39,921 bases of DNA from Actinobacteria bacterium HGW-Actinobacteria-7. Its GTDB lineage: Bacteria > Actinomycetota > Coriobacteriia > Anaerosomatales > PHET01. The stretch covers positions 4,869-44,789 of the forward strand of contig PHET01000020.1 of the NCBI GenBank assembly GCA_002841275.1, given 5' to 3'. The notes beneath the pieces are model-generated. The model was not told where the DNA came from. It saw only the letters and a program-made list of their open reading frames with translations, and made no database searches. The position numbers were made by a program, and so were the translations under genes. Below are positions 16,639 to 25,316 of this stretch, piece by piece. Numbering within the stretch: position 1 is the first letter of the stretch; the number at the start of each line of letters is the position of its first letter.

Positions 16639-17955
16639 CTAGTCGGTCCGGAATCGGTTCACAGCGGTGTCGAGACCCTGAGCCATGTCAGCCAGGTCCT
16701 GTGCCGATGCTGTGATCTCCTGCATGCAGGCGGTCTGCTCTTCCGCGGCTGCCGCGGTCTCCTCGGCCGAAGCGGCATTCTCCTCGACCACTGCCGCAAT
16801 CTGGTGCATGGCCTTTTCGACCTCGGCCGTACGACGTGACTGTACGGTCATCGACTCGGATATCTGAGCCGCCAGACTGGACGTACGCGAGACAGCGTCA
16901 CTGATCAGACGAAGCGCGTCTCCTGTCCGCCCGACGACCTCACTTCCCACCTCGACCTCGCGTGTTCCGATCTCCATGTAGCGAACGGCCTTGGCCGTCT
17001 CGCTCTGTACTTCCTTGATGAGCTCGCCGATCTGCTCCGCGGCGCGGCCTGAGCCCTCAGCCAGCTTGCGAACCTCCTCGGCCACAACCGAGAAGCCCCG
17101 GCCGGACTCGCCTGCGCGCGCGGCCTCAATCGCCGCGTTGAGCGAGAGCAGGTTTGTCTGGTCGGCGATGTTCGTGATGACATCCACGATTCCGCCGATC
17201 TGGTCACTGCGCTTGCCCAGAACCTCGATCGACTCCGCGAGCGTCTCGATCGCCTGTTGAATCTCCGCGATCTTGAGTATCGCCTGTTCGGTCGCCAACT
17301 CACCCTGATGGGCTACGCTTGCGGCCTCTTCGCTGGTGCGTACCGCGGCGGCGGCCTGTGCCGAGACCTCCTCTGTGGTGGACGCGATGAGATCCATCGA
17401 GCGGCTCGTCTCGTCAACATTGCGCGACTGGAGCTCGGCACCAAGGGCTATCTGCTGGACCGACGAGGATATCTCCATGGTTGAAGAGTTGATCTCTTCA
17501 GACGAGGCGGACAGCTCGGTTGCCGCCGCAGCGACCGCGTCGGCCGAACGCCTCATCTGGCCGGCCATGTTGCCGAGCGACAGGATGAGCCCATTGCACT
17601 CGTCCGCCAGAAGCGCGATCTCGTCGTTGCCGGAATCGTCAGCCCGTAGTGTGAGATTGCCCTCGCCCACGTCGATGAGAACCGCTCCGAGGTCCCTGAG
17701 CGGCCGCAGAATACGCTCCTTGAACTTCCCGCGCCACAGGAACGAGACCACGGGAGCTTGGACGCCCATCAGAAGACCGCCGAGCAGGACGATAGGCATC
17801 ACCTGCCCCCAGGTGTAGCCGAGGTAGAGCGTAGCGATGACACCCGTCATCGTGCACGCCAGAATCAGTGGCGGCAGTACAACAAGCCACATCAAGTTGG
17901 CGAAGTAGGAAGACAGACCCCCTCGCACCGTGCTGTCGCGACGTTCGCGTTCCAT
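16639..17955 (-). CDS. Methyl-accepting chemotaxis protein without a periplasmic domain
   Basis: The protein has about 438 residues. Two transmembrane helices (about residues 14-37 and 43-65) are separated by only a few residues, followed by a HAMP-like segment ([23 protein letters not shown], core GEGNLT). The cytoplasmic signalling hairpin has the tip [18 protein letters not shown] and then [17 protein letters not shown]. With no external domain, it probably reads an internal or membrane signal such as energy state. The ATG at 17955 follows AGGGG; a GTG at 17997 overlapping the cheR stop is the alternative. As the receptor of the operon it is the likely cognate input for CheA. Confidence 0.9.
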   Translation of the reverse strand: MERERRDSTVRGGLSSYFANLMWLVVLPPLILACTMTGVIATLYLGYTWGQVMPIVLLGGLLMGVQAPVVSFLWRGKFKERILRPLRDLGAVLIDVGEGNLTLRADDSGNDEIALLADECNGLILSLGNMAGQMRRSADAVAAAATELSASSEEINSSTMEISSSVQQIALGAELQSRNVDETSRSMDLIASTTEEVSAQAAAAVRTSEEAASVAHQGELATEQAILKIAEIQQAIETLAESIEVLGKRSDQIGGIVDVITNIADQTNLLSLNAAIEAARAGESGRGFSVVAEEVRKLAEGSGRAAEQIGELIKEVQSETAKAVRYMEIGTREVEVGSEVVGRTGDALRLISDAVSRTSSLAAQISESMTVQSRRTAEVEKAMHQIAAVVEENAASAEETAAAAEEQTACMQEITASAQDLADMAQGLDTAVNRFRTD

Positions 17956-17996
17956 TGGCGCCCCCTGCTCAGCGTCTCTCGTTCCCGGCACGGACA

Positions 17997-18842
17997 CTAC
18001 GTCCGCTCACGTTTGCGATAGATTCGTCCGTTCCCGTCAACCGGCTCGAGCCATGTCGATGCCGCATCCGACAGCTTCTCGCTTCGCCCCAGAACCAAGT
18101 AGCCACCGGGCGTCATCGCCCGATTGAAGTTCTCCAGTACTCTGGCCTGTTGCTGGCGATCGAAGTAGATGAACACGTTCCGACACAACACGAGATCGAT
18201 GACTCTTACAGGTATATCGTCAAACAGGCTCATCTTCCTGAATCTGATTACGTCACGGACCTCATCAGCCACCTCGAAGTGCGCGTTTCCGTGGGCCCGT
18301 GTGAATCGTAACCGATAGTCTGCGGTGACGCCCTTGTACTTGGCCTTGTCGAAGACGCCGGCCTTGGCCTTCGCCAGCGCGTTGGGATCTATGTCCGTGG
18401 CCAGTACCGACGTCGCGAAGTGCGCGGCATCGTCGCCAAGGATATCCAGCAGAAGCATCGCCACCGAATAGGGCTCCTCACCGGTCGCACACCCGGCGGA
18501 CCAGACGCGAATCGATCGGTTGCGCGAATCGCGCTTGCGCGTGACCAAGTCAGGTACGACGGTCCGTCGAATCGAGTCCCACACTGTTGAGTCGCGAAAG
18601 AACTCCGTGACGTTGATGGTAAGCGTGTCGATCAGGCGGGCATACTCCGCAGGGTCTCCCTCCAACAAGTCACCGTAGCGCCGATAGGACGTCAGCCCCA
18701 AGACACGCATGCGAGCCGCTAGCCGTCGTTCGAGATAGGGCTGACGATAGAGAGCGAGGTCGATTCCGTGCGCGTCGCTGATTCGTCGGATGAGCCGGTC
18801 AATACTGCCCCGGTTCGCCGCAGTCTCCTCGGCCTCTGCCAT
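17997..18842 (-). CDS. cheR: Chemoreceptor methyltransferase CheR
   Basis: The 281-residue protein has the helical N-terminal CheR domain ([15 protein letters not shown]) and the SAM-binding methyltransferase domain with [25 protein letters not shown] and [11 protein letters not shown]. It transfers methyl groups from S-adenosylmethionine to receptor glutamates for adaptation. It is the first gene of the che operon. Its ATG follows a strong GGGAGGGGGG. The 208 bp upstream contain no gene and no convincing promoter. Confidence 0.96.
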   Translation of the reverse strand: MAEAEETAANRGSIDRLIRRISDAHGIDLALYRQPYLERRLAARMRVLGLTSYRRYGDLLEGDPAEYARLIDTLTINVTEFFRDSTVWDSIRRTVVPDLVTRKRDSRNRSIRVWSAGCATGEEPYSVAMLLLDILGDDAAHFATSVLATDIDPNALAKAKAGVFDKAKYKGVTADYRLRFTRAHGNAHFEVADEVRDVIRFRKMSLFDDIPVRVIDLVLCRNVFIYFDRQQQARVLENFNRAMTPGGYLVLGRSEKLSDAASTWLEPVDGNGRIYRKRERT

Positions 18843-19021
18843 TCAGTCCCCCCTCCCGCTCGCGGTGCAGGCGTCAGCGTCCCAGGTGCCCGCCCACATG
18901 ATAGTACGCAGCGGGCCGCGACGGGCGGGTGCCAAGGCGACACTCGACTGGGCACCAGGGAAAGCAGCACGGCGTAATCCAACAGCCGCGGGCTACGGGC
19001 GACGAGTCCAGAGCGGTTCGA

Positions 19022-19039
19022 GCCGCGGCCGTCCGCGGC
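19022..19039 (-). terminator. GC-rich hairpin after the secreted Ig-like protein gene
   Basis: A 7-bp stem GCCGCGG/CCGCGGC with a CCGT loop lies 11 bp after the stop codon. It lacks a T-run. Confidence 0.5.
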
Positions 19040-19050
19040 GAGGAGCCCTG

Positions 19051-21507
19051 CTACTTGACCTTGAAGGTCCTTGAGTAGCTACCGAACTGCACTGCATGAC
19101 GAGAGTCCGCCGGCGCATATGCCCGCATCTTCCACGTCCCCGAGTACGGGATCTTTACCGAGGTGTAGACGCGGCTGTAGCTCGAATAGTTGTATGCCTT
19201 TGCCCAGAAACCTCTGCGGTAGACCCACTTGCCCTTCTCATAGCGGTAGCACAGGATCCTGACCGGTCTGGTCCCGGCGGTGTGACGGGGATTCAGCGTG
19301 GCACGTGAGGTGAACGACCTGTTCCGGTAGACGACCGATGGCTTCGTTGGCACTCCGACATACGGACGCGGCATCACGTACCGATAGGCAGTTGTCACGG
19401 ACTGGAATCCAGCCGCCGTGAATCTGAGACGGAAATACGTCTTGTTCTTGCTCACCGGCCTTGTGACGAAGGCGACCTCGCCTGAGGAGTTGGTGGACTT
19501 GGCGGTCAGCCTCTTCCAAGTACCAGAACTGTAGTAGAGAAGCTCGACGCTTCTGCCCACCAGCGGCGCACCTTGCGAGGTGAGTACCCCTGAGACCGTG
19601 GTGTACGCACCGTAGTTGAGCGTCGTCGGAGAGACCGAGAACGTCAACGCCACCGGATCGAGCGGATCCAGAGAGCTGGCAGCCGTGGGTGCAGACGCAT
19701 TGCCAAGAGCATCGGTCGAGACCGCCTCAACCGTGATTGGGAGGTACGGCATGAGGTCGCCTGAGGGCACTGTCGGAACCGTCCATGTGGCGAACCCGTT
19801 GCTGCTTGTGGCGTCGATGGTGAACGGGTCGTCCTGCCAGGCGTAGCCGTTCCAGTACTTGCCGCCGCTGCTAAGTGAGACCTTCACCGAATCCACGCCG
19901 GAGCCGGCATCCGACGATGTGCCTTGCACCGAAACGATTGCGTCGGGCGCGGTCGATGAGGAAGGCGACGTGATTGTCACTTCCGGTGCCGTCGAGTCGA
20001 ACCCGATGGAGTCGGACGCCGAGGCTTCGCTGGGACCGTTGGGGGCCGACGAGAATTGGTAGGTCACGCTATGGCTGCCCTCGACGGCCGCGATGGTTAC
20101 GCTGTCCGAACTGGCTGAGGGACCCCATGGACCGAACGCACCGCCGTCGACCGAATGCTGCATGTACGCGGCCCCTGCTGCCGAGACAGCTACCGAAACC
20201 TGAGTCTGTTTCGTGTAGGGAGCTCCGTCTTCGAGCGACACCGAAGCTCCTGCGGGGGCTGCAGAGGAGACCGAATTGCCGGTCGTCGACAGCGCGGCCT
20301 TGTCGAACGCCTTGGGCGTCACGGTAATGATCTGGCCCTTCGCCACGTCTCCGACCGTGGGTGTCCATGAGTAGGTCCACGTGGAGTATCCGTTGGCGCT
20401 GGACGCCGCAACCCAGTAGTCGACCGCAGTCCACATCGATCCGGTCCAGCACTGGCCGTCGGCTTGCCGGATTCTGATCTTGACGACATCGAGACCCGTG
20501 CCCACGTCACTGGCATTACCACTGATGACGACCGGTGAACCGGCCGCGATGGTGAATCCCGCGCCAGGCGTAGCCATGGACACTGTCGGCGCATGTGCGG
20601 TGACCGAAACGGTCGAATCGATAGCCTGGCCGTAGCCAGTGCCCGTTCCGGTATCCCATGGCTGCACCGAATAGCGATACGACGCGCCCTCGCCCGGTAG
20701 GGGGTCACTGTAGGTAGTTGCACTGGTGCGTGTGCCAGTGAGTTCCGTCCACGCCTCTGTGCTCGCCGGAGCGCGCCACACGCGGTAGGCGACACTGCGC
20801 GTATCGACAACCGTCTCAATCACCGAGCGGTAGGGCTTGGCCCACGTCAGCTCGACGGAGCTCGGCGCGGCAGTAGCGATCACCGAGCGCGGCGAACCGT
20901 ACTTCCACCCTGACACGAGCACGTTGTCGACAGTGGGCCCGGCGCCGGTTGCGGGCGAGTCCACGTGGTTGATGTCTTCGAACTTGAACCACAACGAACC
21001 TGCGGCACGTGCTAACGACTGGTTCCCAGCCGCGGACAGATCGTAGGACCGCGTCTTCCAGCTGGTGGTCACCGGGGCGGAATTGACAGGAATGGTCTGA
21101 CCGGATCCGGTCTGTTGCCACTGGATGAGGAAGTTGTTTGCCTCACCGGCGCCGACCGACGGCATCAGGTAGTAGAAGTCCAGTTGGCTGGAGTAGTAGT
21201 CGGCCGTCTGGGTGAGGTTGAAGGTGGCAAGACCGTACGTGTTGGTCGGGTAGGCCGACAGCGCACCCGCGGTACCGGCGCACCACAACCCCTTGGTCCC
21301 TGCATAGGCCCGGGCTATCGGTGCCCAGCTGGCACGAGGCGGAGCTGAGACGACGCTATACGATGGCGTCGTACCGGACTCGAACCCCTCGGAGATGATC
21401 GTGGCCGCCGTCCGCGAGGGTCCGGCGGCGAGCGCCACGCCCGGGGTCAGAACGCCGGCGAACAGGACCCCAAACAAAACGACCAACATCTTTGCGCGAT
21501 ACACCAT
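19051..21507 (-). CDS. Large secreted protein with Ig-like/Fn3-like repeats
   Basis: The 818-residue protein starts with a signal peptide (MLVVLFGVLFAGVLTPGVALA). A jelly-roll-like N-terminal domain (about 38-205, with FESG and FKFEDINH), an Fn3-like domain (about 210-305) and Ig-like repeats with DVGTGLDVVKI and DAGSGVDSVKV follow. The tail has two tandem beta domains rich in Tyr, Arg and Lys. There is no catalytic motif, LPXTG signal or S-layer homology domain. It is probably a cell-surface or adhesive protein. The gene downstream of the TPR-like gene starts 13 bp after it, so the two may be co-transcribed. Confidence 0.85.
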   Translation of the reverse strand: MVYRAKMLVVLFGVLFAGVLTPGVALAAGPSRTAATIISEGFESGTTPSYSVVSAPPRASWAPIARAYAGTKGLWCAGTAGALSAYPTNTYGLATFNLTQTADYYSSQLDFYYLMPSVGAGEANNFLIQWQQTGSGQTIPVNSAPVTTSWKTRSYDLSAAGNQSLARAAGSLWFKFEDINHVDSPATGAGPTVDNVLVSGWKYGSPRSVIATAAPSSVELTWAKPYRSVIETVVDTRSVAYRVWRAPASTEAWTELTGTRTSATTYSDPLPGEGASYRYSVQPWDTGTGTGYGQAIDSTVSVTAHAPTVSMATPGAGFTIAAGSPVVISGNASDVGTGLDVVKIRIRQADGQCWTGSMWTAVDYWVAASSANGYSTWTYSWTPTVGDVAKGQIITVTPKAFDKAALSTTGNSVSSAAPAGASVSLEDGAPYTKQTQVSVAVSAAGAAYMQHSVDGGAFGPWGPSASSDSVTIAAVEGSHSVTYQFSSAPNGPSEASASDSIGFDSTAPEVTITSPSSSTAPDAIVSVQGTSSDAGSGVDSVKVSLSSGGKYWNGYAWQDDPFTIDATSSNGFATWTVPTVPSGDLMPYLPITVEAVSTDALGNASAPTAASSLDPLDPVALTFSVSPTTLNYGAYTTVSGVLTSQGAPLVGRSVELLYYSSGTWKRLTAKSTNSSGEVAFVTRPVSKNKTYFRLRFTAAGFQSVTTAYRYVMPRPYVGVPTKPSVVYRNRSFTSRATLNPRHTAGTRPVRILCYRYEKGKWVYRRGFWAKAYNYSSYSRVYTSVKIPYSGTWKMRAYAPADSRHAVQFGSYSRTFKVK

Positions 21508-21520
21508 TGCGACCTACTCC

Positions 21521-22306
21521 TTACTTGGCTGCTGGAAACGCCGCAGCGAGAGCTGTTGCCGTGTCCTTTAGCGCGACCGGATCCACGCCCTGCTCCGCCA
21601 CGACGAGCATTTCGAACGCGAACCTGCCGCGCGCAAAAGCCACCATCGCCGTTCCGGATTCGTTCGTGCCGAAGTACGCCGTGTCCACCACGCCGACCGA
21701 GAGGGTCGCGGGGGTCTTGGCATACGCGACCTTGTCCACCTTTGCCACGAAATCCTTGGCTTTGGTCACGGTCTTCAGGTCATGCACGCTGAACACAGCG
21801 CGCTTGGTCCAATCATCATCAGTGGATCCGGCCTCGGGCTGGTAGGTCACCAAGGCGTCCGGAGACTGCTCCACGACCTGGCCGACCTCCCAACCAGTGA
21901 TCTTGGTGGGCAGCAGCTTCTTGAGGTCCTTGACCGCCGATAGGTACGGGTCATCCTTCGACGAGGAGTCACCGGAGTCAGGCTTGGTCGGCTCGGCTGG
22001 TGTCGGTTGCGCCTTCGCGGCTGCCACAACCGCTGCCGCGGCCGCATTGGAGGGGTCGGCCTTGAGGGCCTTCTCGGCAAGGCTCAGCGCGGTCGCGGTG
22101 TCATTCTTCGAGAGCGCAGCCTGAGCGTCGCGCGCAAGTTGGTCCGCTTGGATGCTGGGTGCGAGCTGTGTGGAGGGAGCGGGTTTGGGCGTATCGGACT
22201 TCGCCAACGCGCCGCCAAGGAAGACGACCGCAGCGAGGCCAAGCACACCGAGGCCAACCCACAACCACCGCTTCGCCTTCATTCCACCGAGCTTACCCAC
22301 GTTCAC
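21521..22306 (-). CDS. Membrane-anchored TPR-like protein of unknown function
   Basis: The protein has up to 261 residues. An N-terminal membrane helix (WLWVGLGVLGLAAVVFLGGALA) is followed by one TPR-like helix pair (about 55-95), an Ala/Pro/Ser-rich linker and a C-terminal domain beginning LLPTKITGWEVGQV. The lipoprotein at 31909-32754 has the same order (TPR, linker, domain starting WAPDKISGF, then a beta-rich part), so they appear to be paralogues. The C-terminal domain is of unknown function and faces outside. GTG at 22306 or ATG at 22282 could be the start. Confidence 0.75.
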   Translation of the reverse strand: MNVGKLGGMKAKRWLWVGLGVLGLAAVVFLGGALAKSDTPKPAPSTQLAPSIQADQLARDAQAALSKNDTATALSLAEKALKADPSNAAAAAVVAAAKAQPTPAEPTKPDSGDSSSKDDPYLSAVKDLKKLLPTKITGWEVGQVVEQSPDALVTYQPEAGSTDDDWTKRAVFSVHDLKTVTKAKDFVAKVDKVAYAKTPATLSVGVVDTAYFGTNESGTAMVAFARGRFAFEMLVVAEQGVDPVALKDTATALAAAFPAAK

Positions 22307-22420
22307 ACCGCCGTCTCTTCGCGCGAGGGATGCCGGTCCCCGGAATCAACGCTCGCATTGGTGCGAGCACGTTCACATAGCGCGAGGTACTACTGTTCGC
22401 AGCACATGTCGCGCCACTTG

Positions 22421-23800
22421 TCAGTCACGAGCCAAAGCGTCAACGACCGCAGCGGCCGTCGGAACGGTTCCTGCGCTCGCAGCAGCTTGCACGGCCGTCG
22501 ATACCGCGGCGCATGCCGCGCCCATCAGCGTGCCCTCGGGTACCGCGCTAACGACCTCCTCTGCCCATGCGGGAATCTCGCCGCCCAGAGCAGCAGCAGA
22601 GACCCAGCCAAGCGCTATGTCGGCATCGAACACCGCATCGCTTGGGTATACATCGTCGAGTTCGGCGAAGTCCCAAGTGATATGGCGCGCAGACTCAAAA
22701 CTCGACTCAAGTTCCGGCGCCTTGCCTGCTTGGAGCATCAGCACCAGAACCGCAGAGTCACGAAGGTTCTCCCGTAGCGCCACCATGGTCTCTACGATAC
22801 TCGCGCGCAGATCCTCGGGAACGTTCTCCCACATCTCCAGCCGGTCGTAGATCACGACGCCCGCACGGTAGGTGCCCGATGCGAACTTCAGAAGGGCCAG
22901 GAGTGTCTTGGTCGGCGCCTTCGAGACCTTGAGTTCCTCGGCCATCGACGCACATCCCTGTGCTCTGTAGGCACGAATACCTCGCGCTACGACCGGTGAG
23001 AGGTTAGCCTTCGCGTAGGCGGCGATGTACTCGGCCAGGAGCGCGTCGGTCGAGCCGTCAGGCTGTCCCTCGGTAAGGGCATCTTCGTCGATCTCGCCCA
23101 GCGGAATCGTGAACACCTCGCCCAGTGGGTCGTCGGTGGCGTCTTCGGACTCCGCGAGTGTCGAATCCCCCGCCGGGTCGGCGTCCAAACGCTGCTGGCG
23201 GGTAGTCGACACGCGCATGAGCGCCTCGAAATCGTCAGCTCCCTCACGCGATTCCAACGGCGCGCCAAAGATGCGCACGGCGAAAGCTGCCGCATCCGCT
23301 TCTATCTCCGCGAGTGCGGCCTCACGATCGAATCCGGTTTCGTCGAGCATGGTCCACTCGGCCAAGGAGTCGTCGGGCTCGCTCAGAGCCTCACGCGCCA
23401 AGTTGCCGATAAGGACATCGGGCGTGCCGTTGGCGATACGCTCGGCGAAGACGTTCAGGACCGCACGGACGCGGCCCATGCGCATCATGTCAAGCGGCAC
23501 GTAGGCGGGGATGACGCCTTCCACCGATTCGCTTGCAGAGAGATTCGCCAGAGCACCAGCGAGGGCAGCCACCGGGTAGTACGCAGGGAGCTGAGAGTTC
23601 TTCTCGATGATGATGGGAGTATGCGCAGGGTCGGAGACAGAGTCTTCGATTGCTGCGAGGAGTTTCAGGGAGGCGGCTCGCACCGCCAGCTTCAGACCTG
23701 CTGAATCCGCAGAACCGTCATCGGGCACGGCAAACGGATCGCCGATAAGGCCGAGGTGTCGAATCGCACTCTGAGCGTCATACGAAGATTGCACGGGCAA
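22421..23800 (-). CDS. Uncharacterised protein resembling an AAA-type ATPase without a P-loop
   Basis: The 459-residue protein is cytoplasmic and acidic, and I do not recognise its family. It begins IRHLGLIGDPFAVPDDG, similar to the entry region of ExeA/TniB-like ATPases (LGL...PF..PD). Where Walker A should stand it reads TPIIIEKNSQLPAYYP, with no GxxxxGK. A Walker B-like strand is GVVIYDRLEMWENVP, followed by VLVLMLQAG. An acidic linker lies at about 195-250. It may be a degenerate ATPase with a structural role. The start is TTG at 23800 or GTG at 23794. It stands alone between terminators. Confidence 0.65.
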   Translation of the reverse strand: MPVQSSYDAQSAIRHLGLIGDPFAVPDDGSADSAGLKLAVRAASLKLLAAIEDSVSDPAHTPIIIEKNSQLPAYYPVAALAGALANLSASESVEGVIPAYVPLDMMRMGRVRAVLNVFAERIANGTPDVLIGNLAREALSEPDDSLAEWTMLDETGFDREAALAEIEADAAAFAVRIFGAPLESREGADDFEALMRVSTTRQQRLDADPAGDSTLAESEDATDDPLGEVFTIPLGEIDEDALTEGQPDGSTDALLAEYIAAYAKANLSPVVARGIRAYRAQGCASMAEELKVSKAPTKTLLALLKFASGTYRAGVVIYDRLEMWENVPEDLRASIVETMVALRENLRDSAVLVLMLQAGKAPELESSFESARHITWDFAELDDVYPSDAVFDADIALGWVSAAALGGEIPAWAEEVVSAVPEGTLMGAACAAVSTAVQAAASAGTVPTAAAVVDALARD

Positions 23801-23955
23801 GCACTCCCTTACCTGATCGGGTGCGAGGACAATCGGCCGGATTCCCCTGCGCAGGGCATGGCCCCATCACGAATCTCCAGTATACCCCCACCTGCCGAGT
23901 GGCGTGTGCAAATCCGTTGCGCTCGCCCATGCGGAGATCGCGCCACGAAACTGAG

Positions 23956-23988
23956 AGGGCCCCGGGCGAATGACTCGTCCGGGGCCCT
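23956..23988 (-). terminator. Terminator of the hydrogenase-cytochrome operon
   Basis: A perfect 10-bp GC-rich inverted repeat (AGGGCCCCGG/CCGGGGCCCT) with a 13-nt loop lies 33 bp after the cytochrome stop codon. A short UUU follows on the minus strand. It marks the end of the hydS-hydL-cytochrome transcript. Confidence 0.85.
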
Positions 23989-24021
23989 TCGTGCGTCACA
24001 AGGAGGTGACGTCAAACCGTC

Positions 24022-25296
24022 TTACTTGTTGTGGCAGCGCTCGCACACGCCACGATTGTCGGCACGAAGAATCGCGCTCGACACGTTCGGGTTCACACCA
24101 ACAGGGGCAACCGTCGTCGGCTCAACCGACCACGTGTTGACCGCAGAGGCCCCGTTATATACCAAGCGAGAGTTCGCCCAGCCGGTCATCGTGACATCGG
24201 AGCCGTGTGCACGGTGGCACGTGAGGCAACCCATGTAGTCAGTCAGACGGTACTCGCCAACCGGATCGGCCAGCGAAGCTGCGCTCTTCTCGAGCGGAAG
24301 TACGGTGCTCGTTACAGCGTTGGTGCCGAAGCTGTTGACGGTGTTCGCCGTACCAACCGTGGTGTTGACCGGGTGGCGGTGACGAGGCATGTCGCCAACA
24401 AAGTTCGCAGCGCCCGTGACTGTGAGCTTGCCGTCGACGTCGCGGCTGAGAGCGCCGTCAGACTCGTACGCGCCGTAGTCATAGTTGCTGGACAGGTTGT
24501 CGTACTGGGTGTGGCAGGTCGAGCACCACGTGGACATCGAGCGCGGTGAGGAGATACCCGAGCCAGTGGTCGGCTCGAAGAAGTACTGCGCTGCGGTGTA
24601 GTTCGGACGGTAAGCAACCATCTGCGCCGCGCCCGGATCATGCTTGAGCCAACCGCCAGTACCGACCGAGGGGTAGCCTTCCTCAGAAGAGAAGACGTAG
24701 CCCTGCGGAACGTCGCTACCGTTGTAGCCGCCAACGGTCACGCCGTTGACGCTGTCCTTGAGCAGGCGGTAGTTCGAAGAACCGTGCACGTCGTGACAGC
24801 TGATGCACGAGAGATCGGTTCCAGCAGGCGCCGACGTTCCGCCGCCCCACATGGGATCGGTCACAGAGCCCTTGTCCATGTCATGCATCGAACTCACGCC
24901 GGAGAACGCACCGCCGTTGAGGCCCGCATTGAACGTGGAGTTGGTCTCGTACAGGATGGCGCCACCAAGCGCCACCGTGTCGGCCCCTGAAGGACCGGAG
25001 TCGAAGATGCCTACCTCGACGTTGGTGGAAGCGCCGGGAGCAGCATCACCGTGGCATGCGTAGCAGAACTCCTGCATGGTCGATGCCGAAGACACGAGCA
25101 ATGCACTGCGTCCGCCACTAGGGCCAGCGTTGTCCCACGTGAGCGTGGAGAACGAGGTGTGTGCACGGTGACAGCCGGCGCATGCGTCGGTGTCAAGCGC
25201 GTACGCACCGTGAGGGCCGAAGTTTGCAAAGGCCGAACCCGCTGTCGCAACGATGACCAGCGCGGTCAGTGCAAGAACGATAGATACTCTCTTCAC
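24022..25296 (-). CDS. Periplasmic hexahaem c-type cytochrome of the hydrogenase operon
   Basis: The 424-residue protein has a signal peptide (VLALTALVIVATAGSAFA) and six CXXCH haem motifs: CAGCH, CYACH, CISCH, CSTCH, CLTCH and CERCH, the last three residues before the end. CHRAH and CHDVHG contexts match doubled-CXXCH cytochromes, with extra His residues as distal ligands. A GTG start follows GGGGG by eight bases. The gene lies 20 bp after the hydrogenase large subunit gene and should accept electrons from it. A close relative follows the formate dehydrogenase genes (34301-35515): same length class, same haem order and the same DNRGVCExCHNK ending. Confidence 0.92.
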   Translation of the reverse strand: MKRVSIVLALTALVIVATAGSAFANFGPHGAYALDTDACAGCHRAHTSFSTLTWDNAGPSGGRSALLVSSASTMQEFCYACHGDAAPGASTNVEVGIFDSGPSGADTVALGGAILYETNSTFNAGLNGGAFSGVSSMHDMDKGSVTDPMWGGGTSAPAGTDLSCISCHDVHGSSNYRLLKDSVNGVTVGGYNGSDVPQGYVFSSEEGYPSVGTGGWLKHDPGAAQMVAYRPNYTAAQYFFEPTTGSGISSPRSMSTWCSTCHTQYDNLSSNYDYGAYESDGALSRDVDGKLTVTGAANFVGDMPRHRHPVNTTVGTANTVNSFGTNAVTSTVLPLEKSAASLADPVGEYRLTDYMGCLTCHRAHGSDVTMTGWANSRLVYNGASAVNTWSVEPTTVAPVGVNPNVSSAILRADNRGVCERCHNK

Positions 25297-25316
25297 TCAG
25301 TTCACCCCCTTCTGGG

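Noticed and set aside
18843-19050. Flagellar (sigma28-type) promoter upstream of cheR
   Set aside because: No TAAA-N15-GCCGATAA-like sequence. TACTAT is present but lacks a suitable -35.
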